Positions 35,557-46,114 of a stretch of 64,000 bases of DNA are shown one piece after another. The DNA is from Anastrepha obliqua. Taxonomy: Eukaryota > Arthropoda > Insecta > Diptera > Tephritidae. Each line of letters starts with the position of its first letter. Within the stretch, counting starts at the first letter, position 1. Under the pieces are notes generated by a model, which was not told the DNA's origin, did not search any database, and was given only the letters and a program-made list of their open reading frames with translations. Location: positions 123,335,792-123,399,791 of the forward strand of contig NC_072892.1 in the NCBI RefSeq assembly GCF_027943255.1, in the 5' to 3' direction. The translations under genes and the position numbers were made by a program.

Positions 35557-35811
35557 TTATTCATCCTCAATGTTTTCAATTTCAACAAATGATACGAGTG
35601 GCTTATGATAGCTAAAATATGATACAAATGCTTTGGTTTCGATGTTGTCAACATGTCTTTGAAATACCGCGCCAATGGTTGTTTTTGATCGTGTTGTCGA
35701 TTCAGTGCGATTGTTACACATTTTTAAAATGAATGTTGTATTGAGAACGTCAATTAAAGGAACCGCTGTGTCCAATGCAAAATTTACGTTAAAATCGCCA
35801 CTTAAAATCAT
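35557..35811 (-). CDS. Endonuclease domain (EEP type), C-terminal part
   Basis: An 84-residue frame reading MILSGDFNVNFALDT, then STTRSKTTIGAVFQR, and SYFSYHKPLVSF, ending ENIEDE. GDFN and the S-Y-H motif are two conserved active-site motifs of the exonuclease/endonuclease/phosphatase superfamily found at the C-terminus of Helentron replication proteins. The N-terminal half of the endonuclease fold, with its catalytic Glu, is not present. Of the three copies this one keeps the longest single frame. The Asp usually in TTID is Gly (TTIG) here. Activity is doubtful. Confidence 0.65.
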   Translation of the reverse strand: MILSGDFNVNFALDTAVPLIDVLNTTFILKMCNNRTESTTRSKTTIGAVFQRHVDNIETKAFVSYFSYHKPLVSFVEIENIEDE

Positions 35812-36277
35812 TGGAACTTTATCATAATCTTTTCTAAGTATCCGCGATACTTCTGGTGTATACTTTATTAAATTTTCGTGAATGAATTCCGTGATGCTAT
35901 TTATTGATTTTTTTTCTGTCGATATTCACGACACTTTTCTGCATTATTTTTCGGCATAATTGCGGTAAATATTTAAAAATGAAAATATTTACGAATATAA
36001 AAATACACACGCGGTTGCTATTATGAGCGTCCCCAGCAAAACCTGCGTGACCGAAACTCTAACACAATTACATTTTTTTGAATGTTACAAACACATATGC
36101 ACGCAGGTTTTGCTGGGGCGTGACCGAAACTCTAACACAATTACACATATGCACTCGTATTTGTTTGAAAATCGACTTTTTTTTTTGGTTTTCCGTCACC
36201 TTTGGAAAATATGTAAACAGTAAGCAAACTTTATTCATATATTTTTCCTCATTTTTGCATCAGTAAAATTAAACAAA

Positions 36278-36455
36278 CGCCGTAGCCGAATTGGTTGGTG
36301 CGTGACTACTATTCAGAATTCACAGAGAGAACGTCAGTTCGAATCTCGGTGAAAACACCAAAATTAAGGAAAACTATTTTTCTAATAGCGCTCACCCCTC
36401 AGCAGGCAATGGCAAAACACCGAGTGTATTTCTGCCATGAAAAAAAGCTCCTCAT
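36278..36455 (+). mobile_element. SINE captured inside Helentron copy A
   Basis: Begins GCCGTAGCCGAATTGGTTGG (A box) and contains AGTTCGAATCTCGGTG (B box), then the body down to AAAGCTCCTCATAAAC. The 3' half is missing. The same truncated SINE sits at the same place in copies B and C, so it was captured before the copies spread. Confidence 0.85.
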
Positions 36456-36729
36456 AAACATATCATAAAATAAAATAAAATAACTGTATAAAAAAATTTT
36501 TTTCTTGTGATTCGAACCAAGGATTTTCTGCTCACACTTGCTCACGGAAGCTCACATTGCTAGCCGCTCGGCTATCGCGCCATGCTGTCGGCGCTGGCCT
36601 AAAAGTTATTTAGTTCGTCGCTACGTTTATATCAACATATAATATAACGCTTCGTAGCCAAGAGTGTCGCTTTTTTCCTTTCACTTTTTCTCAAATCACT
36701 CCCAACGATTCTAAAGAAGTTTTCACTTC

Positions 36730-37742
36730 AAAAAAATTAATAATTTCCCCAGAAGTGCCTTGCGGTCATCATCACAAGTCCTTGGAGCTTCAACTAAAAT
36801 CAATCGGACAAGAGAAATTAGTTTTATTAGTAGATAATCTTATGCCTGGTTGAAGCTTTTTTTTGCAATATTAACGATATGGCGGCCTCAGCAAATATTT
36901 TTCAGATTTTCGAGAAAAAACCGACACTTAATTGTTAAAAAAAACGAAATTTTTCAAAACAAATCTTTCGATCAGGCACTAATTTTTATGTTTTTCAAAA
37001 ACAGTAAACGTTTTATTGAAATCTACCAAGCGGTTTTCAAGTTACAGTTCAAAAACCATAGTTTTGAAAAAAACGCATTTAAAGTTTTGCTATCGATTTA
37101 TGTAGAGTTATACGAATTATTTAATTACTTACACTGTGTCATCTATTCCTGGCTCTTTTATAATAGTTCTTCAGCCGCCATAGCAGCTCCCAAAATATCG
37201 CTTTGCTGTTTCCTACGTAGCATTCTACCTTCTCGAGTGTCATCGTCAGCGCGCTACTTGCGCAGTGCTCGAGCGCCCTTTGTTAATTGTTGAATAACTC
37301 AAAAAGTATTTGTCGGGCTCACTTCAAATTTTCACTCAATGTTTTTAAATTATTATATAATTCTTTAAGAAAATGTAAAACAAACAATTCAATGAATAAA
37401 AAAACTGTGCAAGTGCTGATAGTGGAAGCTCATCTTCTGCGGTCCAACCGCTTTCGTTATTGGGCATATCTGCCTTCCCAAACTGAAACAATTAATGAAA
37501 TAATTTTGTATTGTCCGTGGACTCACTTGCGCCCACGCTTTGTGTATGAAATAAACAGCATCTAAAAAACTGATCGATTTTGCCAACTCTATAGCAAAAT
37601 TTGTCTCTGCAATTCGAAATCAAAATGTGCTTTAAAAATCACGAGTTATACATGAAGTTATATTGTTGATTTTGCTGGAAGAAAAATTACTTTAACATTT
37701 TTCAATTGTCGATCGGGAGGACTATTATTATTCCATACTCCT
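36730..37742. other. No recognisable gene
   Basis: Between the head-to-head Helentron copies. The 147-residue plus-strand frame at 36850-37293 has no motif I can identify, and its base composition is like the surrounding AT-rich DNA. Confidence 0.35.
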
Positions 37743-38385
37743 TTAGGAGCTTAAGGATTTAACAAAAGTTTTCCAAACATTTCTATTTCTAGATATAAAT
37801 TTCGGTTCATTAAACGATTTTCCAGTTTCATTGCGGATAGTCCTTTGCCAAATCATCAATGGTCTGTCTCTTCTTCTCCTTCCTTGCGGGTTCCAAGTTA
37901 AGGCGGCATGCGGTATTTCCTTATAAGGCTTTAGCAGAGTATGCCCTATCCATCCATATTTTCTTTTCATTATTTCACTGTCGATGCTATTTTGGTGTGT
38001 AATTCTCCAGAGCTCCTCGTTGGCTATAACTCCTGGCCGCCATATCTTAAGTATATAACGCAGACACCTGTATATAAACGCTTCCAGCTTTGTATTCGTT
38101 ACCAACCAGTGAAGTTACCAACCAAGTTTCGGATCCGTAAAGCAACACGGACTTAATGCAAGCGTTAAAAATTTTAACCTTTGTTCAAGTTGGGATGTTG
38201 AAGTGCCATATATTTCGAAGCCCAGCGGATGCGTTACGTGTCTTATTTATTCGGTTGTAAATGTCACTTTTTGCACCACCGTCTGTGGAGATCATAGTTC
38301 GCAATAAGCAAAAATTGTCAACGTCTGCTATGGTTTCAACACCAGCGGTTAACAACGCAGCTTTGATATGCATAGATTCCGTCTA
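37743..38385 (-). pseudogene. RTE-like retrotransposon 3' part
   Basis: On the minus strand: TIADVDNFCLLRTMISTDGG and KSDIYNRINKTRNASAGLRN (post-RT region, 38185-38373), then NTKLEAFIYRCLRYILKIW, KYGWIGHTLLKPYKEIPHAA, WNPQGRRRRDRPLMIWQRTI (37743-38105). The order and wording match the region behind the RT of RTE/BovB-like elements. One frameshift separates the two blocks. It ends in the 5' edge of Helentron copy B. Confidence 0.75.
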
Positions 38386-38654
38386 ATTTTTGAAGTGAAA
38401 ACTTCTTTAGAATCGTTGGGAGTGATTTGAGAAAAAGTGAAACGAAAAAAGCGACACTCTTGGCTACGAATATTACATATACACGTAGCGACGAACTAAA
38501 TAACTTTTAGGCCAGCGCCGACAGCATGGCGCGATAGCCGAGCGGCTAGCAATGTGAGCTTCCGTGAGCAAGTGTGAGCAGAAAATCCTTGGTTCGAATC
38601 ACAAGAAAAAAAATTTTTTTATACAGTTATTTTATTTTATTTTATGATATGTTT

Positions 38655-38836
38655 ACGAGGAGCTTTTCTTCATGGCAGAAATACACTCGGTGTTTTGCCA
38701 CTGCCTGCTGAGGGGTGAGCGCTATTAGAAAAATAGTTTTCCTTAATTTTGGTGTTTTCACCGAGATTCGAACTGACGTTCTCTCTGTGAATTCTGAATA
38801 GTAGTCACGCACCAACCCATTTGGCTACGGCGTTTG
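38655..38836 (-). mobile_element. SINE captured inside Helentron copy B
   Basis: Reverse orientation copy of the same truncated SINE, from GAGGAGCTTTTCTTCATGG to the head at CCAACCCATTTGGCTACGG. The shared truncation point with copies A and C shows common descent. Confidence 0.85.
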
Positions 38837-39288
38837 TTTAATTTTACTGATGCAAAAATGAGGAAAAATATATGAATAAAGTTTGCTTACTGTTTACACA
38901 TTTTCCAAAGGTGACGGAGAACCAAAAAAAAAGTCGATTTTCAAACAAATACGAGTGCATATGTGTAATTGTGTTAGAGTTTCGGTCACGCCCCAGTAAA
39001 ACCTGCGTGCATATGTGTTTGTAACATTCAAAAAAATGTAATTGTGTTAGAGTTTCGGTCACGCAGGTTTTGCTGGGGACGCTCATAATAGTAAACGCGT
39101 GTGTATTTTTATATTCGTAAATATTTTCATTTTTAAATATTTACCGCAATTATGCCGAAAAATAATGCAGAAAAGTGTCGTGAATATCGACAGAAAAAAA
39201 ATCAATAAATAGCATCACGGAATTCATTCACGAAAATTTAATAAAGTATACACCAGAAGTATCGCGGATACTTAGAAAAGATTATGAT

Positions 39289-39550
39289 AAAGTTCCAATG
39301 ATTTTAAGTGGCGATTTTAACGTAAATTTTGCATTGGACAGCGGTTCCTTTAATTGACGTTCTCAATACAACATTCAATTTAAAAATGTGTAACAATCGC
39401 ACTGAATCGACAACACGATCAAAAACAACCATTGACGCGGTATTTCAAAGACATGTTGACAACATCGAAACCAAAGCATTTGTATCATATTTTAGCTATC
39501 ATAAGCCACTCGTATCATTTGTTGAAATTGAAAACATTGAGGATGAATAA
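39289..39550 (+). pseudogene. Endonuclease remnant in Helentron copy B
   Basis: Reads VPMILSGDFNVNFALD, then after a frameshift TAVPLIDVLNTTF, STTRSKTTIDAVFQRHV and SYFSYHKPLVSF. Two bases are missing relative to copy A at the frameshift. The Asp of TTID is retained here. Confidence 0.7.
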
Positions 39551-39712
39551 TAATAAAATGAAGAAAATAAAATATGAACTTTATAGCAATGTTATAATGA
39601 ACCTATAATTATCCCGCTCCTAATGCTGCTTTCGTCTCATTCTCTCTCAGTTTGTTTTACGGAAGGTTTCACTTCTATCGCGTCTAACCGTTAGACTGGT
39701 ATTTTTTTTTTT

Positions 39713-39983
39713 TAAATTTTGTTAAAGTCAGGTCGAAACATGATGTATTAATGCTTTTAATTTTTGTAAAATAAAGCAATTGACTAGCAAACAAAAAAAA
39801 ATTATTCAAAGCTATTTTATTTATATTTTTCCGGGCTCCTCTCTAACCAGTACCCCTTTAAATGTGTTGAACTGCTTACTGTTCTTCAAATACATCTTCA
39901 AGATATTGAAATTAAAGGAATAACTCGTCAAGCTAGAATTTCTGTATAATTGTACAATCAATTTTGGCGAAAATCCTTTCTTT
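39713..39983. other. Short unassigned spacer
   Basis: AT-rich non-coding sequence between Helentron copy B and the full-length SINE. Confidence 0.35.
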
Positions 39984-39995
39984 GTCTTATATGTA

Positions 39996-40326
39996 GATAT
40001 ATATATATATATATAATTGGCGTGTACACCATTTTTGGGTGTTTGGCCGAGCTCCTCCTCCTATTTGTGGTGTGCGTCTTGATGTTGTTCCACAAATGGA
40101 GGGACCTACAGTTTCAAGCCGACTCCGAACGGCAGATATTTTTATGAGGAGCTTTTTCATGGCAGAAGTACACTCGGAGGTTTGCCATTGCCTACCGAGG
40201 GGTGACCGCTATTAGAAAAATGTTTTTCTTTTTTTTTAATTTTGGGTTTCACCAAGTTTCGAACCAACGTTCTCTCTGTGAATTCCGAATGGTAATCACG
40301 CACCAACACATTCGGCTACGGCGGCC
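39996..40326 (-). mobile_element. Complete tRNA-derived SINE with 12-bp target duplication
   Basis: The reference copy of the family here. Flanked by GTCTTATATGTA (39984-39995 and 40327-40338). Read on the minus strand: tRNA-like head with TAGCCGAATGTGTTGG (A box) and GGTTCGAAACTTGG (B box), then a ~230-bp body containing GGCAATGGCAAACCTCCGAG and TCGGCCAAACACCC, then CGCCAATTATATATAT, a (TA)n tail instead of poly(A). RNA polymerase III would transcribe the intact form. A partner LINE recognising the tail is expected but was not identified. Confidence 0.92.
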
Positions 40327-40338
40327 GTCTTATATGTA

Positions 40339-40985
40339 TGTATGTATTAATATTCTTGTTTTGAAAATAAAACTGTAGATGTATATGTAATCTAGTACTC
40401 ATTTTTATGGACTCTTTTTATATTTTTCTCATAAGTGGGTAAATTTAAGACTCCCTTAAGAGAGAGTACACTGCGCTTGTCTTTAAAATATATAAAGTTC
40501 AACTTCTTCAGTAATCAAAAAAAAAAAAAAATTAATACTAATATTACTTTGACCACTGATCACCTATTTGTTTGCTAATTATCAGTAATTTTGGCATACA
40601 TTCTAAATAAAAAAGAAATTTTACGTGGTATAAGAATATTCGATATAGCTTTATAAATATTAATCAAATACAGCTTTGGCACATATTCATATTTTAATTA
40701 CGACAAATAACTTTTTTGCACAATACGCTTGCCTCTCGCCCTATTTTATAAGGGCAATATGTGCAGTAACATGGTTTTTTTTGCTTTAGCTCCCCTGCGT
40801 TATCTTCCACTGAATTAGAAATACCATTCGGCACTATATTATATATATTTTTTCGCTAATATCTCTTTAAATAGGTGCTTCTAACTCATATAGGTATGGC
40901 GATGTTAGTGCCATGCTAAGTTTTTCATGAAATTTTTGCGACTTGGAACCTTGTCGCCTTTGTTAATAACTTTGTGACTGTATAT
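40339..40985. other. No recognisable gene
   Basis: AT-rich non-coding DNA. Confidence 0.4.
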
Positions 40986-42217
40986 AATGGATCCGGCACT
41001 CGAAGTGTAACCAACTTCGAGCCGCTCGCGCATGCCTGTGCATCAGCTGTCTGTTAGATAGCTAAATGAGAGTCCAGAGTATTGTTTACAAGCGCGCGGA
41101 AGCCTTTTGCCGAGAGTAAACGCGAAGAAAGAAAATCAGTAATGGATTTCAAACGCAAAAGTTTAATTATATTATATTTGGCTGGAAAATCGCAGCCAGC
41201 AATTGTTCGTGAGGTTGAGCATCTTAAAGTAAATAAATTTTTTGTTTATCGCACCATTACTTGTTACAATGATACTGGCAGCATCGCGAAACGTCATGGT
41301 GATGGTCATCAAAAGACTGCAACGTCATGTGATATGGTTTAAAAAGTGAAGAAGCCACTTGAGCTAAATCACCGATGAAGTACCAGTCAAATGCCAAAAG
41401 AACTGAAAATATTTCACCGCAGCATCCGCCACATACTTAAAAATTACCGGAAAGTCAAGCTTTACAAGATCCAAAAGGCGTATGATCTCTCACCAAAGCA
41501 GCAACAAGTTAGACTGAGAGAGCGAAGGAGGAGAAATTGAGCAATTCGTAAGCTCCCAAAACGATAGGATTTATTTCACCGACCGTTCATACCAGAATTT
41601 GAGTCATCGATTAACCACCAGTAAGCAGCACCCACCACAGGTAATGCTTTGCATCGCTGTAACCGCAGATGGGCGCTCTCCAGTCATTTTCATCGAGCCC
41701 ATCGTCAAGGTAAATGCGAAGTATTATCTGGAAAGTTTGGTATTCTGGTGGTTGCTTTAAAGCCGTGGGCAGACAAGCATTTCGGTTGCAGACCATGGAC
41801 CTTTCAATAGTACTCGGCACCGTCTCACGAAACTCGAGTGAAACGAAAATGGCTAAAAAACAACATTCCGAACTTCATAACGGCACACAACGGCTCTCAA
41901 ATTCACCAGACGCGAATCTTTGGGCCATTTCGAAGAGCAAGGTCCGAACTAAAGGATTTACTAGTCTCGAGGCGCTGAAAAAAGCCATTGCCTGCAAGTG
42001 GGCCAAAATACCTGCTAGTCACAATTGGACAGCGTGCGTTTCGTTTCTGGATCGTCTCAAGACGATAGTTAGGGCAAAAGGTGGCCATATCGAGCAAACG
42101 TAAATTGATTCTTCATTTTGTATTTCACAAATTTTTTACTTTGAAATGAATAAAATCAATTTTCCAAATAAAATGTATGGCCCTTTTAATTGGTTACACT
42201 TCAAGTGACGAACCTTG
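40986..42217 (+). mobile_element. maT-like (DD37D) Tc1/mariner element, second copy
   Basis: About 1.23 kb, same family as 32988-34114 but in the opposite orientation. Ends GGATCCGGCACTCGAAGTGT and, reversed, CAAGGTTCGTCACTTGAAGT, with TA on both sides. The N-terminal frame 41082-41342 (FKRKSLIILYLAGKSQPAIV, KVNKFFVYRTITCYNDTG) is followed by broken frames giving VTADGRSPVIFIEPIVK, then SKVRTKGFTSLEALKKAI and AKGGHIEQT at the C-terminus (42030-42100). Missing residues around the third Asp (ANLWAI) confirm it is dead. Confidence 0.87.
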
Positions 42218-43576
42218 TATGTCACAGTACGATTATCTTCTAGGGTTAATCACAAACTTTTAGATTTTTTGAAAAATCCTCCGCAAATTGAGTTCTTTGT
42301 TTGTTTTATGTCTGATTTTTAATTTGTTACTCACTCACCAAGCCTCTAAAATATTATTTCATATCAATTAGTTTTAATTGTAGTAGCCAGATTATAATAA
42401 TCGTTAAAAGCAACTAAATGTTCGTTAATGAGTGGCACGCATTGTTGTTGTCCGAGCAATTAGCAGTTTGTTGAACTTGTCAGCATAATAATATTTCATG
42501 TTCGCACTGATAATATTTATTTTCATAACAACATAATTGAATTTATGTGAATGTATGTATGTATGTACGTGTTTATTAACATACGCCGCCTTTTTATTGC
42601 GACTATCACGCAATCGGTATTAATCGAATCAAACTCAAAGATTTTATGCGTCGTATCGAAAGCATTCAATTGTAATCTTCAAGCCGAAAGGCTGAATTTC
42701 TCGCAATCTCGGCACTGTTTTGTAAGCATAAACTTTAAAACACATTTTGTTTTTTTTTTTAAATAGGGCAAGGCAATATTATTAATGGAACATCAAGAAA
42801 TTATTTAAAATTAATAGGAGACAATTTCCGGTCACCGTTGTAATGAATCCACACCCGTTAATTTCACTTTGCCAATTATACCCTTGAAGAATTTTCGAAA
42901 CTCTTCGCTGCGTCTTTCAGGCCAGTTGGAGTGAGCAACCTTGAAATCAAAATAATTTCCTTGCAGCGGTCATTCTTCGCTTATCTACAGTAATAGAGTC
43001 AAGGGACACGTTTTTTTTTCTCTTTGAATTTCATTAAAGCCTCTGTAAAATAGCTTTTGCTTTACGAAACGTGCCCATAAAATCTATATATAGCATTGAG
43101 AAGAGCAGCAGAAGAAAATACTGAATTCGAAGAGATAAGAATTTTTATTACTTTTGATTAACTTATTAAAAACTGTCTTATTACAAATATATAATTTCAG
43201 TTTACGTTTTAAACAATTTTATTAAATTCAATTATTTTAACTTTTTTTAAACAAAATTTTCAATTATTAAAAAAATGTATAACCAAAAGCAAAACTGTGC
43301 GCCAACAAGAGGGACAAAATATTATATTTTAGGCATAGTTCAAGCGTTCGTGTTTAGTTAAGGCAATCAATCCATTTCTGTGTCCACAAGGAATAACAGC
43401 TAAATTCGACGTCGGCAAATTTTCAACAGGAAATTTCTAAAAATTTTAGAAGATTGCCTAAAATCTTGGCACAAGTTGACTGATGAGTACACAGGCAATG
43501 ACAGACTATAGGCAGGAAAGTATAATTGGAGAAGTTGTTCAGTGGACCAACGTCGAAATCAACCAACGCTCGTGTA
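42218..43576. other. No recognisable gene
   Basis: About 1.36 kb of AT-rich non-coding DNA; small frames without motifs. Confidence 0.4.
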
Positions 43577-44272
43577 GTAAGGGACACAATTTACAAAAAA
43601 TCTTTGTTTTTTTAGTATTTCGTCTTTATAGGCTTTTAATACTGTAAAATTTTTGGAAGGATATTCCCGGTGTTTTCGATTCTACAGTAATTTTCGCAGA
43701 TAGAGTCAGATTCGTCACGGCAGTATCAATGGTTGCACTATCCGCTCTCTTAACTTTAAACTCAGTTATCTCAAAACTACTTTTTTCGGCCTGGTTTTGT
43801 AAAAAAAAAAAATTATTCAACCGAATCGTCTGAAATTTTAATATGTTGTTCACAACATCATATTATGATTTCAATTATTTCGTATTTTTTTTTATTAAAA
43901 ATCCCGATTTTTAGAGTTCGAACTTCAAAACCGCGCAATTTTGTACAATAAAATTTTTATTTTTTATTCTAGTTCGGGACGCTACAGTCATGCTGATTAA
44001 AAATTTTTTTGGTTTTTGTGTTTCAGATAAATAGAAGAGCCAAAATGTACAACACCGCCCAGGTCCAGTTTTTCGGGAGGGTCAACTTCAGCGCCATTTT
44101 TAAAACTATTAAAATTAAAGAAACAATTTTTTTTTTAATTTTTTGTACGTAAAAGAAGTTTAGTAAAAGCCTACAAAATTGAAATCTAGTTTTAAATTTT
44201 TTTTATTGTAAAAAAAATTCCTGAAAATACCCCAAATCTTCGAGCTCTAGACCATCGGGACCACTTAATTCC
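43577..44272 (-). repeat. TTAA-bounded interspersed repeat, copy 2
   Basis: Reverse-complement relative of 1268-1972. The right edge reads GGTCTAGAGCTCGAAG on the minus strand, after TTAAGTGGTCCC. The left edge keeps GGAATATCCTTCC-type sequence and ends near TAAGGGACAC. Divergence from copy 1 is considerable at the left end, so the boundary there is approximate. Confidence 0.5.
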
Positions 44273-44289
44273 ACTGATGCAGCTTAAAT

Positions 44290-44555
44290 AAAATGAACAA
44301 ACGTTGGGGAAATTGAAGCTTTGATTGGTATGTTAGTCCCAACAGCTGCTATGAAAGATATTCGTTTCACATGTGGAGAGTTATCTGATTCGTCCTACTC
44401 TGGATCTAAATATATTTTTTAATTACTCAAATTAGATTAAAATTCCTTATGTCTCGCTTGCGATTGGTTGACAAAGCAGTACCCATACAGCTAACCACGG
44501 ACAAATTTCCTGCAATAAGGAAGTTATGGGAAATGACTAAATAGATTGGTTGGTT
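44290..44555 (+). pseudogene. piggyBac transposase fragment
   Basis: Reads EIEALIGMLVPTAAMKD, then FTCGELSDSSYSGSKYIF, and in the next frame MSRLRLVDKAVPIQLTTDKF and PAIRKLWEMTK. This is the N-terminal portion of a piggyBac (DDE_Tnp_1_7) domain. It lies directly beside the TTAA repeat copy 2. It is a different lineage from the piggyBac at 25772. Confidence 0.65.
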
Positions 44556-44677
44556 AGCATAAAATTCATTTATGTACAAAATAAAGTTTAAAACTTATAA
44601 AACATAGTTTTTAATATAGTCTGAGCTAATTTGGGAAATTAGTTAATTTAAGTTTAATATATATATGTATATACATA

Positions 44678-44865
44678 ATTGGTGCATACACCCTTTTTGG
44701 CTGTTTGGCCGAACTCCTCCTCCTTTTTGTGGTGTGTGTCTTGATGTTGTTCCTCAAATGGAGGGACCTGCAGCTTCACACCGACTCCGAACGGCAAATA
44801 TTTTTTATGAAGAGCTTTTTATGGCAGAAATACACTCGGAGATTTGCCATTGCCTGCCGAAATAA
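44678..44865 (-). mobile_element. tRNA-derived SINE, headless
   Basis: Begins with the TA-rich tail region (ATATACATAATTGGTG) and continues through the body to GCCATTGCCTGCCG. The tRNA-like head is absent. Confidence 0.8.
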
Positions 44866-44994
44866 ATGTAAGATTAAAATAAATAAACAAGCATTCAAAT
44901 TATTAAATAAATATTGCGAATTTTCATTATATTTTGTTTACGCCCTTGTGCAATCTGGGGTAAGTTTAAAAGAAAGAATAGTACGCCTTTCGCT

Positions 44995-45183
44995 CTAAAA
45001 GCAAATATTGCCAACATGAACTTTATGTTCTCCACATATGATTCTATTGCACTTCACACACGTAAACTTAGCCATTCGGCACTTTGTACAATTTTCTGTT
45101 AAACTTTTTTGAGAAACATGTTCCAACATCCTGGTATAGCTAAAGCACCAAAAACACAAGCTCTTTATCTCTAACTTGATCAA
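44995..45183 (-). pseudogene. Cys-rich C-terminal domain, probably piggyBac-derived
   Basis: The minus-strand frame ends SLTENCTKCRMAKFTCVKC followed by NRIICGEHKVHVGNICF, a spacing of Cys and His like the zinc-binding tail of piggyBac transposases. It faces the opposite way from the piggyBac fragment at 44290-44555, so either an inversion or two elements are involved. Short, hence uncertain. Confidence 0.4.
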
Positions 45184-45189
45184 AAAATG

Positions 45190-46110
45190 TTGCTAAAAGA
45201 AATGCTCTAAGCTAGATAAATGTTAATTATTATCGAATCACCTAACATGAGCTTCATAACTAGAAAACAACAACACTTTCTGCAATGATATTACTGCATA
45301 TAACAAGATAACATCGGCAACTGGGTAGGGTATACACGAAATTTAAAATGGATCGGGAAAATGATGAAACATAAATTATTCGAATCGACTAACATTAGTA
45401 CAAGCATGAGTACTCTAGAGTTGAAAGAAGTGAGCCATACAAGCAGTCAAGCTTTTTTTTTAATTTTAGCTGTTATCCCATGGGAAAGATTTTGGCCTGA
45501 AACTCTATCTTAAGCTAGGCTCTTTTGAAACTATTGCTCTGAACTTTTGGGACTAAATATATACAAATAATTAAACTAACTAAAATGAACTCAAATATAA
45601 AAAAGATAACTGAATAACGATTAAACTGAGACTAATACAGTGCACTTTTTATTTCAAATTTGAAAAAAATTCAATTTACAAGTATTAAACGATTTAATGA
45701 CTACAGTCGAATCAGACACTTATTGCAAGTATGAATACGAATGAAATCATGTTTTTATTGAAGAAAATTTTTTGAATAAATGATAAAGCAAATTTATGTA
45801 GGCTGTTATTCGAAAATCCTAAAAACAAAATATCGACTTAAGCTGTTTGGTTTTATAAATATAAAATATCTATTTTTGAGCTACATTATCCAATTTTTAG
45901 TGCTGGTGCATTTGAATGCAAGGAATGCAATGGTCCGAGTAGTAATAACAGTACTTTGTCCTAACTGAAATTGAGCTGGTATAACTTGTGGACACAGATT
46001 TATTAGCTTGAATCAAACGAAAATGTTAGTATATAAATAGTTATTATATCTGGCCATAATGCATTCATAACATAGTTAAATGTTCCAAATTGGTTATATT
46101 TTCTGCTAAA
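45190..46110. other. No recognisable gene
   Basis: AT-rich non-coding DNA. Confidence 0.4.
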
Positions 46111-46114
46111 TAAA

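Larger units (their letters stand above)
35405..36729 (-). mobile_element. Helentron-derived element, copy A
   Basis: Terminal features, read on the minus strand: 5' subterminal repeat GAAGTGAAAACTTC (36716-36729), 3' subterminal repeat GGAAGGTTTCACTTC (35432-35446) in inverted orientation, then the hairpin GTCTAACCGTTAGAC (35411-35425) near the 3' end. Inside are the replication-protein start, the C-terminal endonuclease, a SINE and a second tRNA-like sequence (36535-36590). Inverted subterminal repeats plus a 3' hairpin and no terminal inverted repeats are the hallmarks of Helentrons. Copies B and C are near-identical. Copies A and B form an inverted pair. Confidence 0.8.
38392..39712 (+). 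mobile_element. Helentron-derived element, copy B
   Basis: Same organisation as copy A in the opposite orientation: GAAGTGAAAACTTC at 38392-38405, GGAAGGTTTCACTTC at 39661-39675, hairpin GTCTAACCGTTAGAC at 39682-39696 followed by a T run. Inside, from left to right: a tRNA-like sequence (TAGCCGAGCGG A box, GGTTCGAATC B box, 38530-38605), the truncated SINE, and a direct plus inverted repeat block (38960-39090). The replication-protein start (MPKNNAEKCREYRQKK, 39152-39200) and the endonuclease remnant follow. A stop separates the last two. Confidence 0.8.

Noticed and set aside
36040..36125. Hairpin formed by CCCCAGCAAAACCTGCGTG and its inverse, considered as a microRNA precursor
   Set aside because: The loop is about 50 nt with repeated sequence, and the structure recurs in each Helentron copy, so it is an element-internal repeat.
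36850..37293. 147-residue plus-strand frame between the Helentron copies
   Set aside because: No recognisable motif; composition matches surrounding AT-rich non-coding DNA.
38523..38610. tRNA-like sequence with A and B boxes, considered as a true tRNA gene
   Set aside because: It is repeated inside all Helentron copies, lacks a convincing acceptor stem and is followed by a transposon body, so it is a tRNA-derived passenger.
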